Shown here in pieces: positions 1-8,876 of a stretch of 64,000 bases of DNA; positions within the stretch are counted from its first letter, which is position 1; every line of letters starts with the position of its first letter. The notes beneath the pieces were generated by a model. The model did no database searches, was not told where the DNA came from, and was given only the letters and a program-made list of their open reading frames with translations. Both the position numbers and the translations under genes were made by a program. The stretch comes from an uncultured Altererythrobacter sp. (GTDB taxonomy: Bacteria; Pseudomonadota; Alphaproteobacteria; Sphingomonadales; Sphingomonadaceae): contig CANLLZ010000002.1 of assembly GCA_947492235.1 (NCBI GenBank), forward strand, positions 558,001 through 622,000, read 5' to 3'.

Positions 1-828
1 ACCCGTCACCCGATCAACGGACTGCTGTGCAACGACGCATCCTATCTGCGCACCGCCGTGGGTGTCGATTGGAATGTCGGGACCGCCGACGGAATGGTGG
101 CAGTACGCGACCAGACATTCCTGACCGGACAGCACACCAAAGCCATGCCGCTGCGCTATGCCGGGGGCGTAAAAGTCGCTGGCCTGATGCTTCGGCCCGG
201 CGCCATGCGCGCCCTCTTCGGCATCGAGGACGCGGCACTGGTCGATCGGCTTCGTCCGATAGAAGAGGCTGGCATTTCCGATTCAAGCGTCACGGGACTC
301 TACAATCTGGAGCTGGAGCCGGAGCAATGGCTGGCTCGCCTAGAAAGCTGGCTGGCCGATCATATTGAGCGCAATGATATCAAACAGCCTGATCAATTGA
401 CGCGCCGCGTGGAGGAAGCCGCGTTTGCCAATCCGAATGTTACCACGCGCGATCTGGCTGATGCCAATGGTGTCGAACTGCGGACCCTGCAACGTATATG
501 CAAGCGTGATTTCGGGCTTTCGCCAAAGCACATAATGCGCCGTGCCCGCGTACTCGATCTGGCGGCACGGTTGTGCGGCGTGGCTGACGAGGAAGAAGCG
601 GACGAGTTTCTCGCGCGCTATTTCGATCAGGCGCATCTGATCCGCGACTTTTCTTCCTTCTTCGGAACCAGCCCGAAACAGTTTGCGCAGGAACGCCAGG
701 CCTTGCTCACCCTCAGCCTCGAAATCCGGCAAGCCCGCCGGCTCGAATTGCTGGACAGGATAGAACCCGGCGCCGTGCGGCCATGGATGCGCCGCCCGTT
801 TCGACCGGTCAATGCGCAGGCTTCCTAA
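1..828 (+). CDS. AraC-family transcriptional regulator (5' truncated by window edge)
   Basis: The frame is open from base 1, so the true start lies outside the window; a GTG at base 58 is internal, because the residues before it also align with the next gene. The C-terminal third is an AraC-type DNA-binding domain with two helix-turn-helix units, one around TRDLADANGVELRTLQR and one around DQAHLIRDFSSFFG, followed by the usual SPKQF-type tail. The N-terminal part looks like a sensor region, but I recognise no ligand-binding domain. It is a close paralogue of the gene immediately downstream, in the same order and orientation. Role: DNA-binding regulator of unknown target. Confident for the family, not for the signal. 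Confidence 0.85.
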   Translation, partial: TRHPINGLLCNDASYLRTAVGVDWNVGTADGMVAVRDQTFLTGQHTKAMPLRYAGGVKVAGLMLRPGAMRALFGIEDAALVDRLRPIEEAGISDSSVTGLYNLELEPEQWLARLESWLADHIERNDIKQPDQLTRRVEEAAFANPNVTTRDLADANGVELRTLQRICKRDFGLSPKHIMRRARVLDLAARLCGVADEEEADEFLARYFDQAHLIRDFSSFFGTSPKQFAQERQALLTLSLEIRQARRLELLDRIEPGAVRPWMRRPFRPVNAQAS

Positions 829-935
829 GCCATATTGGGCAGCAGCCATGCCGCGCAGGTCAATGTAAATTCGCCTGAAAGCTTGCCGGATCGGCCTTGA
901 GAGCGCAAACAATGCGCAGGACAGGGGCGCAGAGG

Positions 936-1880
936 ATGGAAATTCCAGTCGATCCCGGCGTGATCGCAACGCGTCGGCTCGCCGCAGTGACCAGAGATGG
1001 CGGACAGCCGCTGTCGGAAAACAGGCGCGCGGCAGATGATCTCGATCCGTGGATCGGGCGGCTGGTGGCAGCCAAAATCCCGACTATGCCCGACACCGTC
1101 ATCTCCTGCGGCATGGTCAATGACCTCGCCTATGTGCGCTCAATCTTCGGCGCGAGATGGACAGCGACCAGCAAAGAGGGCCGGAAACAATACGAAGATC
1201 AGGTCCTGCTGTTCGGGCCCCATTCCAAATTCATGCCGCTCACCTGTGAAGGGCATGTCTTTTCCGCCGGATTTGGCCTTCGGGCAGGCGCGCTCTTTGC
1301 GCTGACCGGCCGATCCTGCGCCGACATGCTGGACCGGATTGCGCCGGAAGATACTTTTGGCCTGCTGCAGGACGATTTGCGCGAAATTCACTCGGGCGAC
1401 CATTCGCCGGCCGAATGGACGCTGGCGATGGAGGAGGCGATGCGCCGCTTTATTGCCAAAAATGATCCGCCACCGCCCGATCCAGTCTCAACCGCATTCG
1501 AGCTGCAGGCTTTTCGCGATCCGAACATTTCGCCCGCCGACTTCGCCGAGGAACAGGGAATCGCCTTGCGGACATTGGAGCGCACGGTTCGGCGCGATTT
1601 CGGCATTCCGCCAAAGAGAGTTCTCCGCCGCGCGCGGGCGCTCGATCTGGCGGCACTGCTCTGCGGAGTGGCCGATGATGCCGAGGAAGACGAGCTAATG
1701 CTGCGCTATTTCGATCAGTCGCATCTGATCCGCGAGTTTTCGGCATTCTTCGGTGTGACGCCGAAAAAATTCCGTTCCAAACCGCGCCCTCTGCTGACCA
1801 TCGTGCTGGAGCAACGGCAAGCCCGGCGGCTGGAAGAACTGGGCCGGCTGGACGAAGGTGCGAAACGGCCCTGGATCTAG
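936..1880 (+). CDS. AraC-family transcriptional regulator, tandem paralogue
   Basis: This 314-residue regulator has a C-terminal AraC-type double helix-turn-helix (SPADFAEEQGIALRTLERT, then DQSHLIREFSAFFG). The N-terminal half matches the preceding gene segment for segment: both have a KSKFMPL/KAMPL-type motif, a glycine-rich stretch and a RAGALFAL/RPGAMRALF-type motif. I start at ATG 936 because AGGGG (923-927) sits 8 bases upstream; in-frame TTG 897 and ATG 912 are alternatives with poorer ribosome sites. The gap to the upstream paralogue is about 107 bases, with no clear terminator, so co-transcription is possible. It converges on prs, the two stop codons being 18 bases apart. Target and effector are unknown. 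Confidence 0.82.
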   Translation: MEIPVDPGVIATRRLAAVTRDGGQPLSENRRAADDLDPWIGRLVAAKIPTMPDTVISCGMVNDLAYVRSIFGARWTATSKEGRKQYEDQVLLFGPHSKFMPLTCEGHVFSAGFGLRAGALFALTGRSCADMLDRIAPEDTFGLLQDDLREIHSGDHSPAEWTLAMEEAMRRFIAKNDPPPPDPVSTAFELQAFRDPNISPADFAEEQGIALRTLERTVRRDFGIPPKRVLRRARALDLAALLCGVADDAEEDELMLRYFDQSHLIREFSAFFGVTPKKFRSKPRPLLTIVLEQRQARRLEELGRLDEGAKRPWI

Positions 1881-1898
1881 GCGGGCCGGACGCGTTTC

Positions 1899-2834
1899 TC
1901 AGTCGAACAGCGAGCTGACCGAGCTTTCATCGGCAATCCGGCGGACCGCCTCGCCAATCAGCGGAGCAATCGTCAGGATGCGGATGCGGTCCGAATCCAG
2001 CGCGTCGTCGGTCGGGCGGATCGAATCGGTGATGACCAGTTCCTTCAGCGCCGATCCATTGACCCGCGCCACCGCGCCGCCCGACAGCACGCCGTGCGTA
2101 ATATACGCCGCCACACTGGTCGCGCCCTTGTCGAGCAAGGCCTGCGCCGCATTGCACAAGGTGCCGCCCGAATCGACGATATCGTCGATCAGGATGCAAT
2201 GCCGTCCTTCGACCTCGCCGATAATGTTCATCACTTCGCTTTCGCCGGGGCGATCGCGGCGTTTGTCGACGATGGCCAGCGGGGCATTGTCCAGCCGTTT
2301 GGCCAGTGCACGGGCGCGCACAACGCCGCCCACATCGGGCGAGACGACCATTAGATCCTGATCGCCGTAGCGGGCCTGAATGTCGGCTGCCATGACCGGC
2401 GCGCCGTAGAGATTGTCTGTCGGGATATCGAAGAAGCCCTGAATCTGACCCGCATGCAGATCGACCGACAGCACGCGGTCGGCCCCTGCCTCGGTAATCA
2501 GATTGGCGACCAGCTTGGCCGAAATCGGCGTGCGCGGGCCGGGCTTCCGGTCCTGCCGGGCATAGCCGAAATACGGGATTACGGCAGTGATTCGCCGGGC
2601 CGAAGCGCGGCGCAGCGCATCGATCCCGATCAGCAACTCCATCAGGTTATCATTCGCCGGATAGCTGGTGGACTGCACCACGAACACATCTTCGCCGCGC
2701 ACGTTTTCGTGGATTTCGACGAAGATTTCCTCATCAGCGAATCGGCGAACCCCCGCATCGACCAGCGGCATTTCGAGATAGGCCGCGATGGCCCGGGCCA
2801 GCGGCAGGTTCGAATTGGCGGCCATGATTTTCAT
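1899..2834 (-). CDS. prs: Ribose-phosphate pyrophosphokinase
   Basis: Makes phosphoribosyl pyrophosphate from ribose 5-phosphate and ATP in the cytoplasm, feeding purine, pyrimidine, histidine and tryptophan synthesis. The 311-residue length is normal for class I enzymes. Visible motifs are FADEE near residue 32, the flexible catalytic loop region [11 protein letters not shown], the metal/ribose-binding [12 protein letters not shown], and the PRPP-binding loop [11 protein letters not shown] near residue 216. The start MKIMAANSN is typical of alphaproteobacterial Prs and has AGGA 10 bases upstream. It follows glpX on the same strand after 120 bases, in which I saw only weak promoter-like sequence. 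Confidence 0.97.
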   Translation of the reverse strand: MKIMAANSNLPLARAIAAYLEMPLVDAGVRRFADEEIFVEIHENVRGEDVFVVQSTSYPANDNLMELLIGIDALRRASARRITAVIPYFGYARQDRKPGPRTPISAKLVANLITEAGADRVLSVDLHAGQIQGFFDIPTDNLYGAPVMAADIQARYGDQDLMVVSPDVGGVVRARALAKRLDNAPLAIVDKRRDRPGESEVMNIIGEVEGRHCILIDDIVDSGGTLCNAAQALLDKGATSVAAYITHGVLSGGAVARVNGSALKELVITDSIRPTDDALDSDRIRILTIAPLIGEAVRRIADESSVSSLFD

Positions 2835-2954
2835 GCGGAGTATTTCCTGCGCTGGTGGTGATGTCTGCGGCTTACGCTGCGGTCATCATTTTGCAACAGA
2901 GTGGGCTGCGGTATTCCCATATTCCCGTCACCAAGGGGCGGCACTGCGTTCGGA

Positions 2955-3935
2955 TCAGATCCGGTGCTCGCCCTTGATCCACCGGACAGTGCCGCTGGAG
3001 GCGCGCATCACGACGCTTTCAGTGGTCATGATCCCGCCCCGCTTGCGCTTAACGCCTTCGAGCAGCGAGCCCGACGTCACGCCGGTGGCGGCAAAAATGC
3101 AATCTCCGCTCGCCAGTTCATCGAGCTTGTAGATGCGGTCGAAATCTTCGTCGGGAATGCCCCATTTGCGGGCGCGGGCTTTCTCGTCATCATTGCGGAA
3201 CACCAGCCGTCCGTTGAACTGGCCGCCGACACAGCGCAGCGCCGCTGCCGCCAGCACACCTTCGGGTGCACCGCCCTGCCCCATATACATATCGACCGTG
3301 GTGTCTTCGTCCGTGGTCGCAATCACGCCGGCAACATCGCCGTCGCCGATCAGCACGACACCGCAACCGATCGACCGCAATTCCGCGATCAACTCGGCAT
3401 GACGCGGACGGTCCAGCACGCAGACGATGATGTCTGCAGGCTCGACGCCCTTGGCCGCCGCCACAGCCTGCACATTTTCGGTCGGGCTCTTTGCCAGATC
3501 GATCACGCCTTCCGGATAGCCCGGCCCCACGGCCAGCTTGTCCATATAGACATCGGGCGCATTCAGGAGACAGCCTTCTTCCGCAGCGGCCAGAACGGCC
3601 AGTGAATTGGGGCCGGCCTTGGCGGTGATGGTGGTGCCCTCCAGCGGATCGAGCGCGATGTCGATCTTCGGACCCTTGCCCGGTGCGCCGCCCACTTTCT
3701 CGCCAATATACAGCATCGGCGCCTCGTCACGCTCGCCTTCGCCGATCACCACAGTGCCGTCCATATAAAGCAGGTCGAAGGCTTCACGCATCGCTTCGAC
3801 AGCGGCAGCGTCGGCGGCCTTTTCATCGCCGCGGCCGATCAGCTTCGATGCGGCAATGGCCGCCGCCTCGGTCACCCGGACCATTTCCATCACAAGGACG
3901 CGGTCGAGTTCGTTTCCACTGGTTGGTTCGGTCAT
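2955..3935 (-). CDS. glpX: Class II fructose-1,6-bisphosphatase
   Basis: Hydrolyses fructose 1,6-bisphosphate to fructose 6-phosphate, the gluconeogenic step. It is a 326-residue protein with the class II signatures GEGERDEAP at residues 65-73 and DPLEGT at 96-101, both part of the metal and substrate site. It follows hom on the same strand after about 105 bases, an arrangement I know from other sphingomonads and from related alphaproteobacteria, where recJ often comes next. Here prs is next instead. ATG 3935 has AGGA about 10 bases upstream. Confidence 0.96.
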   Translation of the reverse strand: MTEPTSGNELDRVLVMEMVRVTEAAAIAASKLIGRGDEKAADAAAVEAMREAFDLLYMDGTVVIGEGERDEAPMLYIGEKVGGAPGKGPKIDIALDPLEGTTITAKAGPNSLAVLAAAEEGCLLNAPDVYMDKLAVGPGYPEGVIDLAKSPTENVQAVAAAKGVEPADIIVCVLDRPRHAELIAELRSIGCGVVLIGDGDVAGVIATTDEDTTVDMYMGQGGAPEGVLAAAALRCVGGQFNGRLVFRNDDEKARARKWGIPDEDFDRIYKLDELASGDCIFAATGVTSGSLLEGVKRKRGGIMTTESVVMRASSGTVRWIKGEHRI

Positions 3936-4040
3936 TTCGGGCAGATCCTGTCAGCTACTATGCGGTGTTGCAGCGCGCTTAGACAGGGGGCGCGGCCCTG
4001 TCGAGTAAAGCTGTTGTGTGGAGCCGAAGTGTTCAGGCGT

Positions 4041-5405
4041 TCAATTCTGCAGGATCGGCATCACCAACGGGGCGCCTGTCAGGCTGGGCGACTGTTTCGC
4101 CGCAGCCACCGCTCTGCGCACATTGGCCACCGGCCCGGGATGCGTCACCATCGCGATCAAGACGCCGTCCTGACCGGGCGAGCCGTCCTGAATCAGGCTT
4201 TCGATCGAGACATCGGCATCACGCATGGCTGCGGCCAGCTCCGCCAGCACGCCCGGTTTGTCCGCGACGGTAAAGCGCAGATAGGACCGGCTGACGCGTG
4301 CGCCCGAATCGGCACGGGTCGCTGGTCGCAGACTGCCGGTAGGAATCGAAAACGGCGGTGTCCGGTCACCGCGTGCGATGGCGATAATGTCGGCCACCAC
4401 CGCGCTGGCGGTCGGTCCTTCGCCCGCCCCGGCGCCCTGAAACAGCAATTGTCCCGAGAAATTGCCTTCCGCGACTACGGCATTGGTCGCTCCATCAATC
4501 GGAGCGAGCGGGTGATCTTTGGCAATAAGGCAGGGGCGCACACGTTGCAGCAGGCGAGGCACACCGCCGGGCTGGTTCTCGATATCGGCGACACCGATCA
4601 GCCGGACGACAAATCCCAGAGCGTCGGCCCGGGCGATATCCACGGCGCGCACCTGCCGGATACCTTCGATTTCCACCCCGTCGAAATCGACCTGCGTGCC
4701 GAAGGAAAGCGCCGACAGGATCGCCAGCTTGTGCGCCGCATCGACCCCGTCAATATCGAAGGCGGGATCGGCCTCGGCATAGCCCAGCGCCTGCGCATCG
4801 CCGAGTGTCTCCGCAAAATCGGCCCCGGACGATTCCATCTGGGAGAGGATGTAATTGGAGGTGCCGTTGAGAATGCCGTAGACCCGCTTGAGCGCATTGC
4901 CCGATGCGCCCTCGCGCAGGCCCGATATGATCGGAATGCCGCCAGCGACTGCGGCCTCGAACCGCAAGGGCGCGCCGCTGCTTTCGGCTGCCGTGGCGAG
5001 CGCGTGGCCGTGATGCGCAATCATTGCTTTGTTTGCGGTGACCACGCCCTTGCCGGCCTGCAAGGCAGCCTGCGCAAGCGCCAGGGCAGGCCCGTCCGAT
5101 CCGCCGACCAGCTCGACCACCAGATCGACATCGTCGCGCTGCGCGAGATCATCCATCGCCTCCGCCCAGGCGAAGGGCGCAAGATCTATCCCACGATCTT
5201 TTGCGCGGGTTTGCGCGGTTACGGCGACCACCTCGATTGCACGCCCGCTGCGGGCCTCTATCAGTTCGCGGTTCTCAGCCAGCAGGCGGATGACACCGAC
5301 ACCGACCGTGCCCAGACCGGCAATGCCCAGACGCAATGGCATCTGGCTTGTCAGATTGGCGTGTCCCGATGGGCGGGCAGAGGGTTCGCTTTCATTCTCG
5401 CTCAT
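4041..5405 (-). CDS. hom: Homoserine dehydrogenase
   Basis: Reduces aspartate semialdehyde to homoserine in the threonine, methionine and isoleucine pathway. The 454-residue protein begins with a Rossmann motif (GLGTVGVGV near residues 31-38), has the central catalytic domain with GTSNYIL, and ends in an ACT domain (VADKPGVLAELAAAM) expected to bind threonine for feedback control. ATG 5405 has GAGG 8 bases upstream; a second methionine at residue 22 would shorten only the disordered leader. glpX follows on the same strand. No aspartokinase activity is fused to it. Confidence 0.96.
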   Translation of the reverse strand: MSENESEPSARPSGHANLTSQMPLRLGIAGLGTVGVGVIRLLAENRELIEARSGRAIEVVAVTAQTRAKDRGIDLAPFAWAEAMDDLAQRDDVDLVVELVGGSDGPALALAQAALQAGKGVVTANKAMIAHHGHALATAAESSGAPLRFEAAVAGGIPIISGLREGASGNALKRVYGILNGTSNYILSQMESSGADFAETLGDAQALGYAEADPAFDIDGVDAAHKLAILSALSFGTQVDFDGVEIEGIRQVRAVDIARADALGFVVRLIGVADIENQPGGVPRLLQRVRPCLIAKDHPLAPIDGATNAVVAEGNFSGQLLFQGAGAGEGPTASAVVADIIAIARGDRTPPFSIPTGSLRPATRADSGARVSRSYLRFTVADKPGVLAELAAAMRDADVSIESLIQDGSPGQDGVLIAMVTHPGPVANVRRAVAAAKQSPSLTGAPLVMPILQN

Positions 5406-5535
5406 GCTGCCAGCCTCTAGCGGCCCTATCGCCTGCTATGCACGCAGTTAATCTTGGCCTGACTCTAGCCGGAATTGAGGAACCCTATCCCATGTCGAGT
5501 CTGACCCTATTATTGCGAGCGTCAGTCACGCTGCA

Positions 5536-6402
5536 TCACAGCGTGCGGGGGCATGGGCCCAGCGACTCGATTACATAGGCGTAATCGCGGGCCGCGCGGC
5601 TGCGGTCTATCTCGGTGTTCGACAAATTCGCCTCCACCGGCAAAGCGGCTGGCAAGGAGCAAGCCAAGCGGTACCATGGCAGCGTGTTGCGGGCGGGCTG
5701 ACTGGCAGACCGATCGACAATCTCGGTCCAGGAAACGCCCCAGCCGGGCTCCATCCCCGGCCGGCGGACCACCGTAATGGAGGCTGGGCGACCGCTCTGG
5801 GTGCTCAGGAACAGTTGCGTTTCCGATTCGCCCGTCAGGTTACCCGCGACCGACATGGCATCCCGCACGCCATCGACGCGAGGAGGCGCGGCAGAGGAGG
5901 CCAGTTCGGCCAAGATGGGCCGCAGGCGCTGCTCGGTCTCGGCTGACCACGGCAATTGTGCGGACTGGGTCACCAATTGGATCTCTGAAGCGCGGCCCGG
6001 CACCGGGCGTGCGAACAGGATCACCTCGCTTCTCTTAAGCTTGGGTACCTTGCCGCGCGCATCCAGCGGCACGTCTACAAGATATTTGAGCGATTCGCCG
6101 ACCGGCACACTGCCCGCAATCAGAGAGATCGTTTCTGCCTCGATATACAGCCGCGCCTGGTCCATCGGCAGGCCGGGGGCCCGCTCGCGGTCGACTTCGG
6201 CCTGGCGCTTGATTTCGGCCCGCAGAACCAGCGGTGTTCCGTCGGAAAGATCGGCCAAGTCCGCATAAGTCGGCTGCATCGGGGCCGATCCCGCACTGGG
6301 GAATTCCTGCGCCCCCACCGCCGTGCAGGCGGAGAGTGCAAGGGCGGCGGCAGCCAGCCACACAGGCGCAGTTGGGGAATGGGGCGTGGGCGGGCGTGAC
6401 AT
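5536..6402 (-). CDS. Predicted lipoprotein of unknown function
   Basis: A secreted protein of about 288 residues. The N-terminus has a hydrophobic segment ending in LSACTA, a lipobox with Cys, so membrane anchoring after signal peptidase II is expected. The rest is soluble, with no domain I recognise; it appears to be a conserved sphingomonad family in which a middle region reads like a beta-rich fold. I start at ATG 6402 because GGAG (6409-6412) lies 6 bases upstream. ATG 6408 would abut that site, and an upstream ATG at 6444 lacks one. It lies 130 bases upstream of hom on the same strand and is divergent from tonB across a 323-base gap. Confidence 0.7.
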   Translation of the reverse strand: MSRPPTPHSPTAPVWLAAAALALSACTAVGAQEFPSAGSAPMQPTYADLADLSDGTPLVLRAEIKRQAEVDRERAPGLPMDQARLYIEAETISLIAGSVPVGESLKYLVDVPLDARGKVPKLKRSEVILFARPVPGRASEIQLVTQSAQLPWSAETEQRLRPILAELASSAAPPRVDGVRDAMSVAGNLTGESETQLFLSTQSGRPASITVVRRPGMEPGWGVSWTEIVDRSASQPARNTLPWYRLACSLPAALPVEANLSNTEIDRSRAARDYAYVIESLGPCPRTL

Positions 6403-6725
6403 CGACATCTCCAAGAGGGCGTACCCCCTTAGCATAGGGAACATTGGCCGGGTGCATCCATTAGAACAAGGCGACCAGTGAATTGCGGCTTAACCGAGAA
6501 AGCGTTTGCGCGCGTGCCGCTGAATGCTAAGGAAAGCGCTGGTCTTGGGGAAGGCGACACACAGAATCGGCTCCTCACGACAAACCCCGGCAAGCAGCCG
6601 GAGGAGGGGTCGACACCTCAACTCCATGACGGTTTGCGCACCGGGTTCGACTATAAATTGCCGGGTTTTCATGCCCGGTTGAACCTGCCGGGCGATGCCC
6701 GGTGCAGACGGAGTGATGCGACTGC
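6403..6725. other. Divergent intergenic region with stacked hairpins before tonB
   Basis: No convincing gene in 323 bases. It must hold the promoters for both the lipoprotein gene and the tonB operon. Just before tonB there is an A/T-rich TATAAA (about 6652-6657), then two hairpins: CCGGG 6661-6665 with CCCGG 6674-6678, and GCCGGGC 6687-6693 with GCCCGGT 6697-6703 around a GAT loop. No T-run follows, so they are not simple terminators. I see no cobalamin-riboswitch core and no obvious Fur box, but cannot score either. Confidence 0.45.
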
Positions 6726-7418
6726 ATGGCCTATGCTGACCAAGAGATGAGCGGTAATCGCATAATTGCGATCATCATCGTTGCTCTTATTCATGTGGCT
6801 ATCGGCTATATTCTCGTCACCGGACTTGCCTACGAAGCGGCCAAGAAGGTCGTTGAGCGGGTGACCACGGTGGACATCGAGGATGAGCCGCCACCAGAAG
6901 AAGAGCCACCACCGCCCGAAGAAATTCCGGATGTGGCACCGCCGCCGCCGGTTGCGCCCCCGCCGCCGATTAGCATTGCGCCTAATCCGCCGCCAATTCG
7001 TACGGTGCAGACCATTCCGCCGCCGTCGCCGCCTGCGCGAGTCATACCGCCGCCGGCACCACCGGCTGCCGCGCCTCCGCCGCCTCCGCCGCCGCCACCG
7101 CCACCCCCGCCGCCTTCGCAGGCACGGGCTGCTTCGCCTGACAACCTCAACCGTTGGGCTGGCCGTATTCAGGGTGATTACCCCTCGCGTGCTCTGCGCG
7201 CCGAGGAACAGGGTACTGTGACGATGCGGATCACTGTGGGTGCGAACGGGCGGGTCTCTGCCTGCACGGTTACTGGTGGATCGGGTTCAAGTGCACTCGA
7301 TCAGGCCGCGTGCCGGGGTATGCAGCGTTACGCGCGGTACAACCCGGCGCTGGACGATGCGGGCAACCCGGTTAGCTCCACAACTTCGCAATCGATCCGG
7401 TACGTATTGCCGGATTGA
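6726..7418 (+). CDS. tonB: TonB-family energy transducer
   Basis: Links the proton-motive force at the inner membrane to outer-membrane receptors. Domains of the 230-residue protein: a single transmembrane anchor at about residues 12-34; a long periplasmic spacer rich in Pro and Glu that includes 14 consecutive prolines (residues 117-130, bases 7074-7115); and a C-terminal TonB fold from about residue 145 with the typical YPSRALRAEEQGTV start. GGAG at 6710-6713 is 12 bases from ATG 6726; ATG 6747 is an alternative that keeps the anchor. It heads a plus-strand cluster with exbB and two exbD genes, so it probably powers one dedicated TonB system. Confidence 0.93.
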   Translation: MAYADQEMSGNRIIAIIIVALIHVAIGYILVTGLAYEAAKKVVERVTTVDIEDEPPPEEEPPPPEEIPDVAPPPPVAPPPPISIAPNPPPIRTVQTIPPPSPPARVIPPPAPPAAAPPPPPPPPPPPPPPSQARAASPDNLNRWAGRIQGDYPSRALRAEEQGTVTMRITVGANGRVSACTVTGGSGSSALDQAACRGMQRYARYNPALDDAGNPVSSTTSQSIRYVLPD

Positions 7419-7463
7419 CGCCCAACCTTCTGAATTATCTCTTTTTCCGAGAGGACTGAAACA

Positions 7464-8243
7464 ATGACCTTTGAAATTCTTACCGCAGCGGCCGGGGAAG
7501 CCGCACCGCAAAACCAGTTCGGTTTCTGGGAAGCCATGGAACAGGGCGGTGCGATCGCCTGGTTCATCTTCGGCGTTCTCGTGATCATGTCGATCGGTTC
7601 GTTCTACATTCTGTTCACCAAGCTCCTCGAGCAGCGCAAGATCAACAGCCAGTACGAGCAGGTCCGCTCGCAGTTCTGGAAGGCCGGTACGCTGCGTGAC
7701 GGCGCAACCAAGCTGGAAAAGAACAGCGCATGGCGCCAGCTGGTCGACGACGCTCTGGCAGCCGACGACAAGCACGGCAAGATGACCGACAAGCTGGAAG
7801 CGCATGACTGGCTGCACGGCTCGCTCTCGCGCTCCGAAGACAGCATCAATGCCAAGCTGGCAGGCGGTCTCCCGTTCCTCGCATCGGTGGGTGCAACCGC
7901 ACCGTTCATCGGTCTGCTGGGTACGGTGATCGGTATCTACCGCGCTCTGATCAACATCGGCCTCGCCGGTTCGGCCTCGATCGACAAGGTCGCCGGCCCC
8001 GTTGGTGAAGCCCTGATCATGACCGCTATCGGTCTGCTCGTCGCGGTGCCCGCCGTGCTGGCCTACAACTGGCTGCAGAGCCGCAACCGCCGGATCGCCG
8101 AGAAGCTCTCCAGCTTCTCCACCGACCTGCTGGCCAACATCAACTCCAACGGCGCAATCAAGCCGCAGGTGATGACTGCTGCATCGGCCAAGCCTGCTGC
8201 AAAGCCGGCCGCCAAGCCGGCAACGACCACGGTCAAGAAGTAA
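7464..8243 (+). CDS. exbB: ExbB-type proton channel subunit
   Basis: Inner-membrane MotA/TolQ/ExbB protein that forms the pentameric channel energising TonB. In 259 residues there are three transmembrane segments, near residues 29-51, 132-157 and 175-198; the middle one carries the family motif TAPFIGLLGTVIGIY. The C-terminus is an Ala/Pro/Lys-rich tail (AKPAAKPAAKPA). GAGAGGA lies about 8 bases before ATG 7464. It starts 45 bases after tonB. A strong intercistronic hairpin separates it from the first exbD. TolQ is the only alternative, but the tonB neighbour argues for ExbB. Confidence 0.93.
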   Translation: MTFEILTAAAGEAAPQNQFGFWEAMEQGGAIAWFIFGVLVIMSIGSFYILFTKLLEQRKINSQYEQVRSQFWKAGTLRDGATKLEKNSAWRQLVDDALAADDKHGKMTDKLEAHDWLHGSLSRSEDSINAKLAGGLPFLASVGATAPFIGLLGTVIGIYRALINIGLAGSASIDKVAGPVGEALIMTAIGLLVAVPAVLAYNWLQSRNRRIAEKLSSFSTDLLANINSNGAIKPQVMTAASAKPAAKPAAKPATTTVKK

Positions 8244-8252
8244 GGATGGTTA

Positions 8253-8276
8253 CGGGCGGCCCAAACGGGTCGCCCG
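8253..8276 (+). promoter_or_regulatory. Intercistronic hairpin between exbB and exbD
   Basis: A ten-base-pair stem, CGGGCGGCCC (8253-8262) with GGGTCGCCCG (8267-8276), one pair being G-U, around an AAAC loop. No T-run follows, so it is unlikely to terminate transcription fully. A stem at this place commonly protects upstream mRNA, and could help keep ExbB in excess over ExbD, as their 5:2 complex needs. The stem is seen; its role is inferred. Confidence 0.55.
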
Positions 8277-8317
8277 CCAACCTCGAAACTTACTCGGTAC
8301 ACGGATAGGAAGTAACC

Positions 8318-8845
8318 ATGGCAATTTCGATGGCAGGCGGCGAAACGCCGATGTCGGACATCAACACCACCCCGCTCGTCGATGTGATGCTGGTGTTGCT
8401 GATCATCTTTCTGATCGCAGTTCCGGTCGCCATTCAGACGATTGAGAAGCTCGAAATTCCGATCATGGAGTCGGTCGAGTCGAAGGATAAGGTGGAAAAC
8501 CTGCTCCTGACTGTGAGTACGACGGATGAAGCTGGCGTGGCCGCCGGGGAAGGCAATTTCCAGGGCGCATCGCGCGGCGGGCAATGCCGGATCTATTTCA
8601 ACAATGTCACCCCTGTGACATCGGAAGAACTCTACGATCAGGCTTTCAGCCGTCTCGATGCCATTGTGCAGCGTGCGGGCGGGCCCGAAGCGATCATGGA
8701 CGATCCGGAAGCTATTCCGCAGGTCCATATTCGCGGTGACAAGAACGCCCCGTGGCGCTGCGTTGCCGGGGCCATCTACAATGTTCAGGCAGCCGGTTAT
8801 CCGACTGTCGGATTCATCTCCAACCCGGTCGATCCGAACGGCTGA
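8318..8845 (+). CDS. exbD: ExbD-type biopolymer transport protein, long form
   Basis: Inner-membrane partner of ExbB. It has a short cytoplasmic start, one transmembrane helix with the family motif [15 protein letters not shown], in which Asp is the proton-path residue, and a periplasmic domain. At 175 residues it is longer than usual (about 140) because the periplasmic part carries extra sequence with two cysteines (GQCRIYF and WRCVAGA) that could form a disulfide. AGGAAG is well placed before ATG 8318. It is followed after 31 bases by a second exbD that is clearly different, so the pair may form a heterodimer in the ExbB pore. Confidence 0.9.
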   Translation: MAISMAGGETPMSDINTTPLVDVMLVLLIIFLIAVPVAIQTIEKLEIPIMESVESKDKVENLLLTVSTTDEAGVAAGEGNFQGASRGGQCRIYFNNVTPVTSEELYDQAFSRLDAIVQRAGGPEAIMDDPEAIPQVHIRGDKNAPWRCVAGAIYNVQAAGYPTVGFISNPVDPNG

Positions 8846-8876
8846 TCGGGCCACAGAGAACTAAGGAGTAACGCAT

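Noticed and set aside
3960-5420. A 486-codon plus-strand frame opposite hom
   Set aside because: Hom with its NAD, catalytic and ACT regions is on the other strand.
6445-6725. Cobalamin riboswitch before tonB
   Set aside because: The conserved B12-box core is not visible; the hairpins there are simple CCGGG stems.
6478-6750. A 90-codon frame before tonB
   Set aside because: No ribosome site, no hydrophobic or domain pattern, and it overlaps the tonB start. The region is better read as regulatory.
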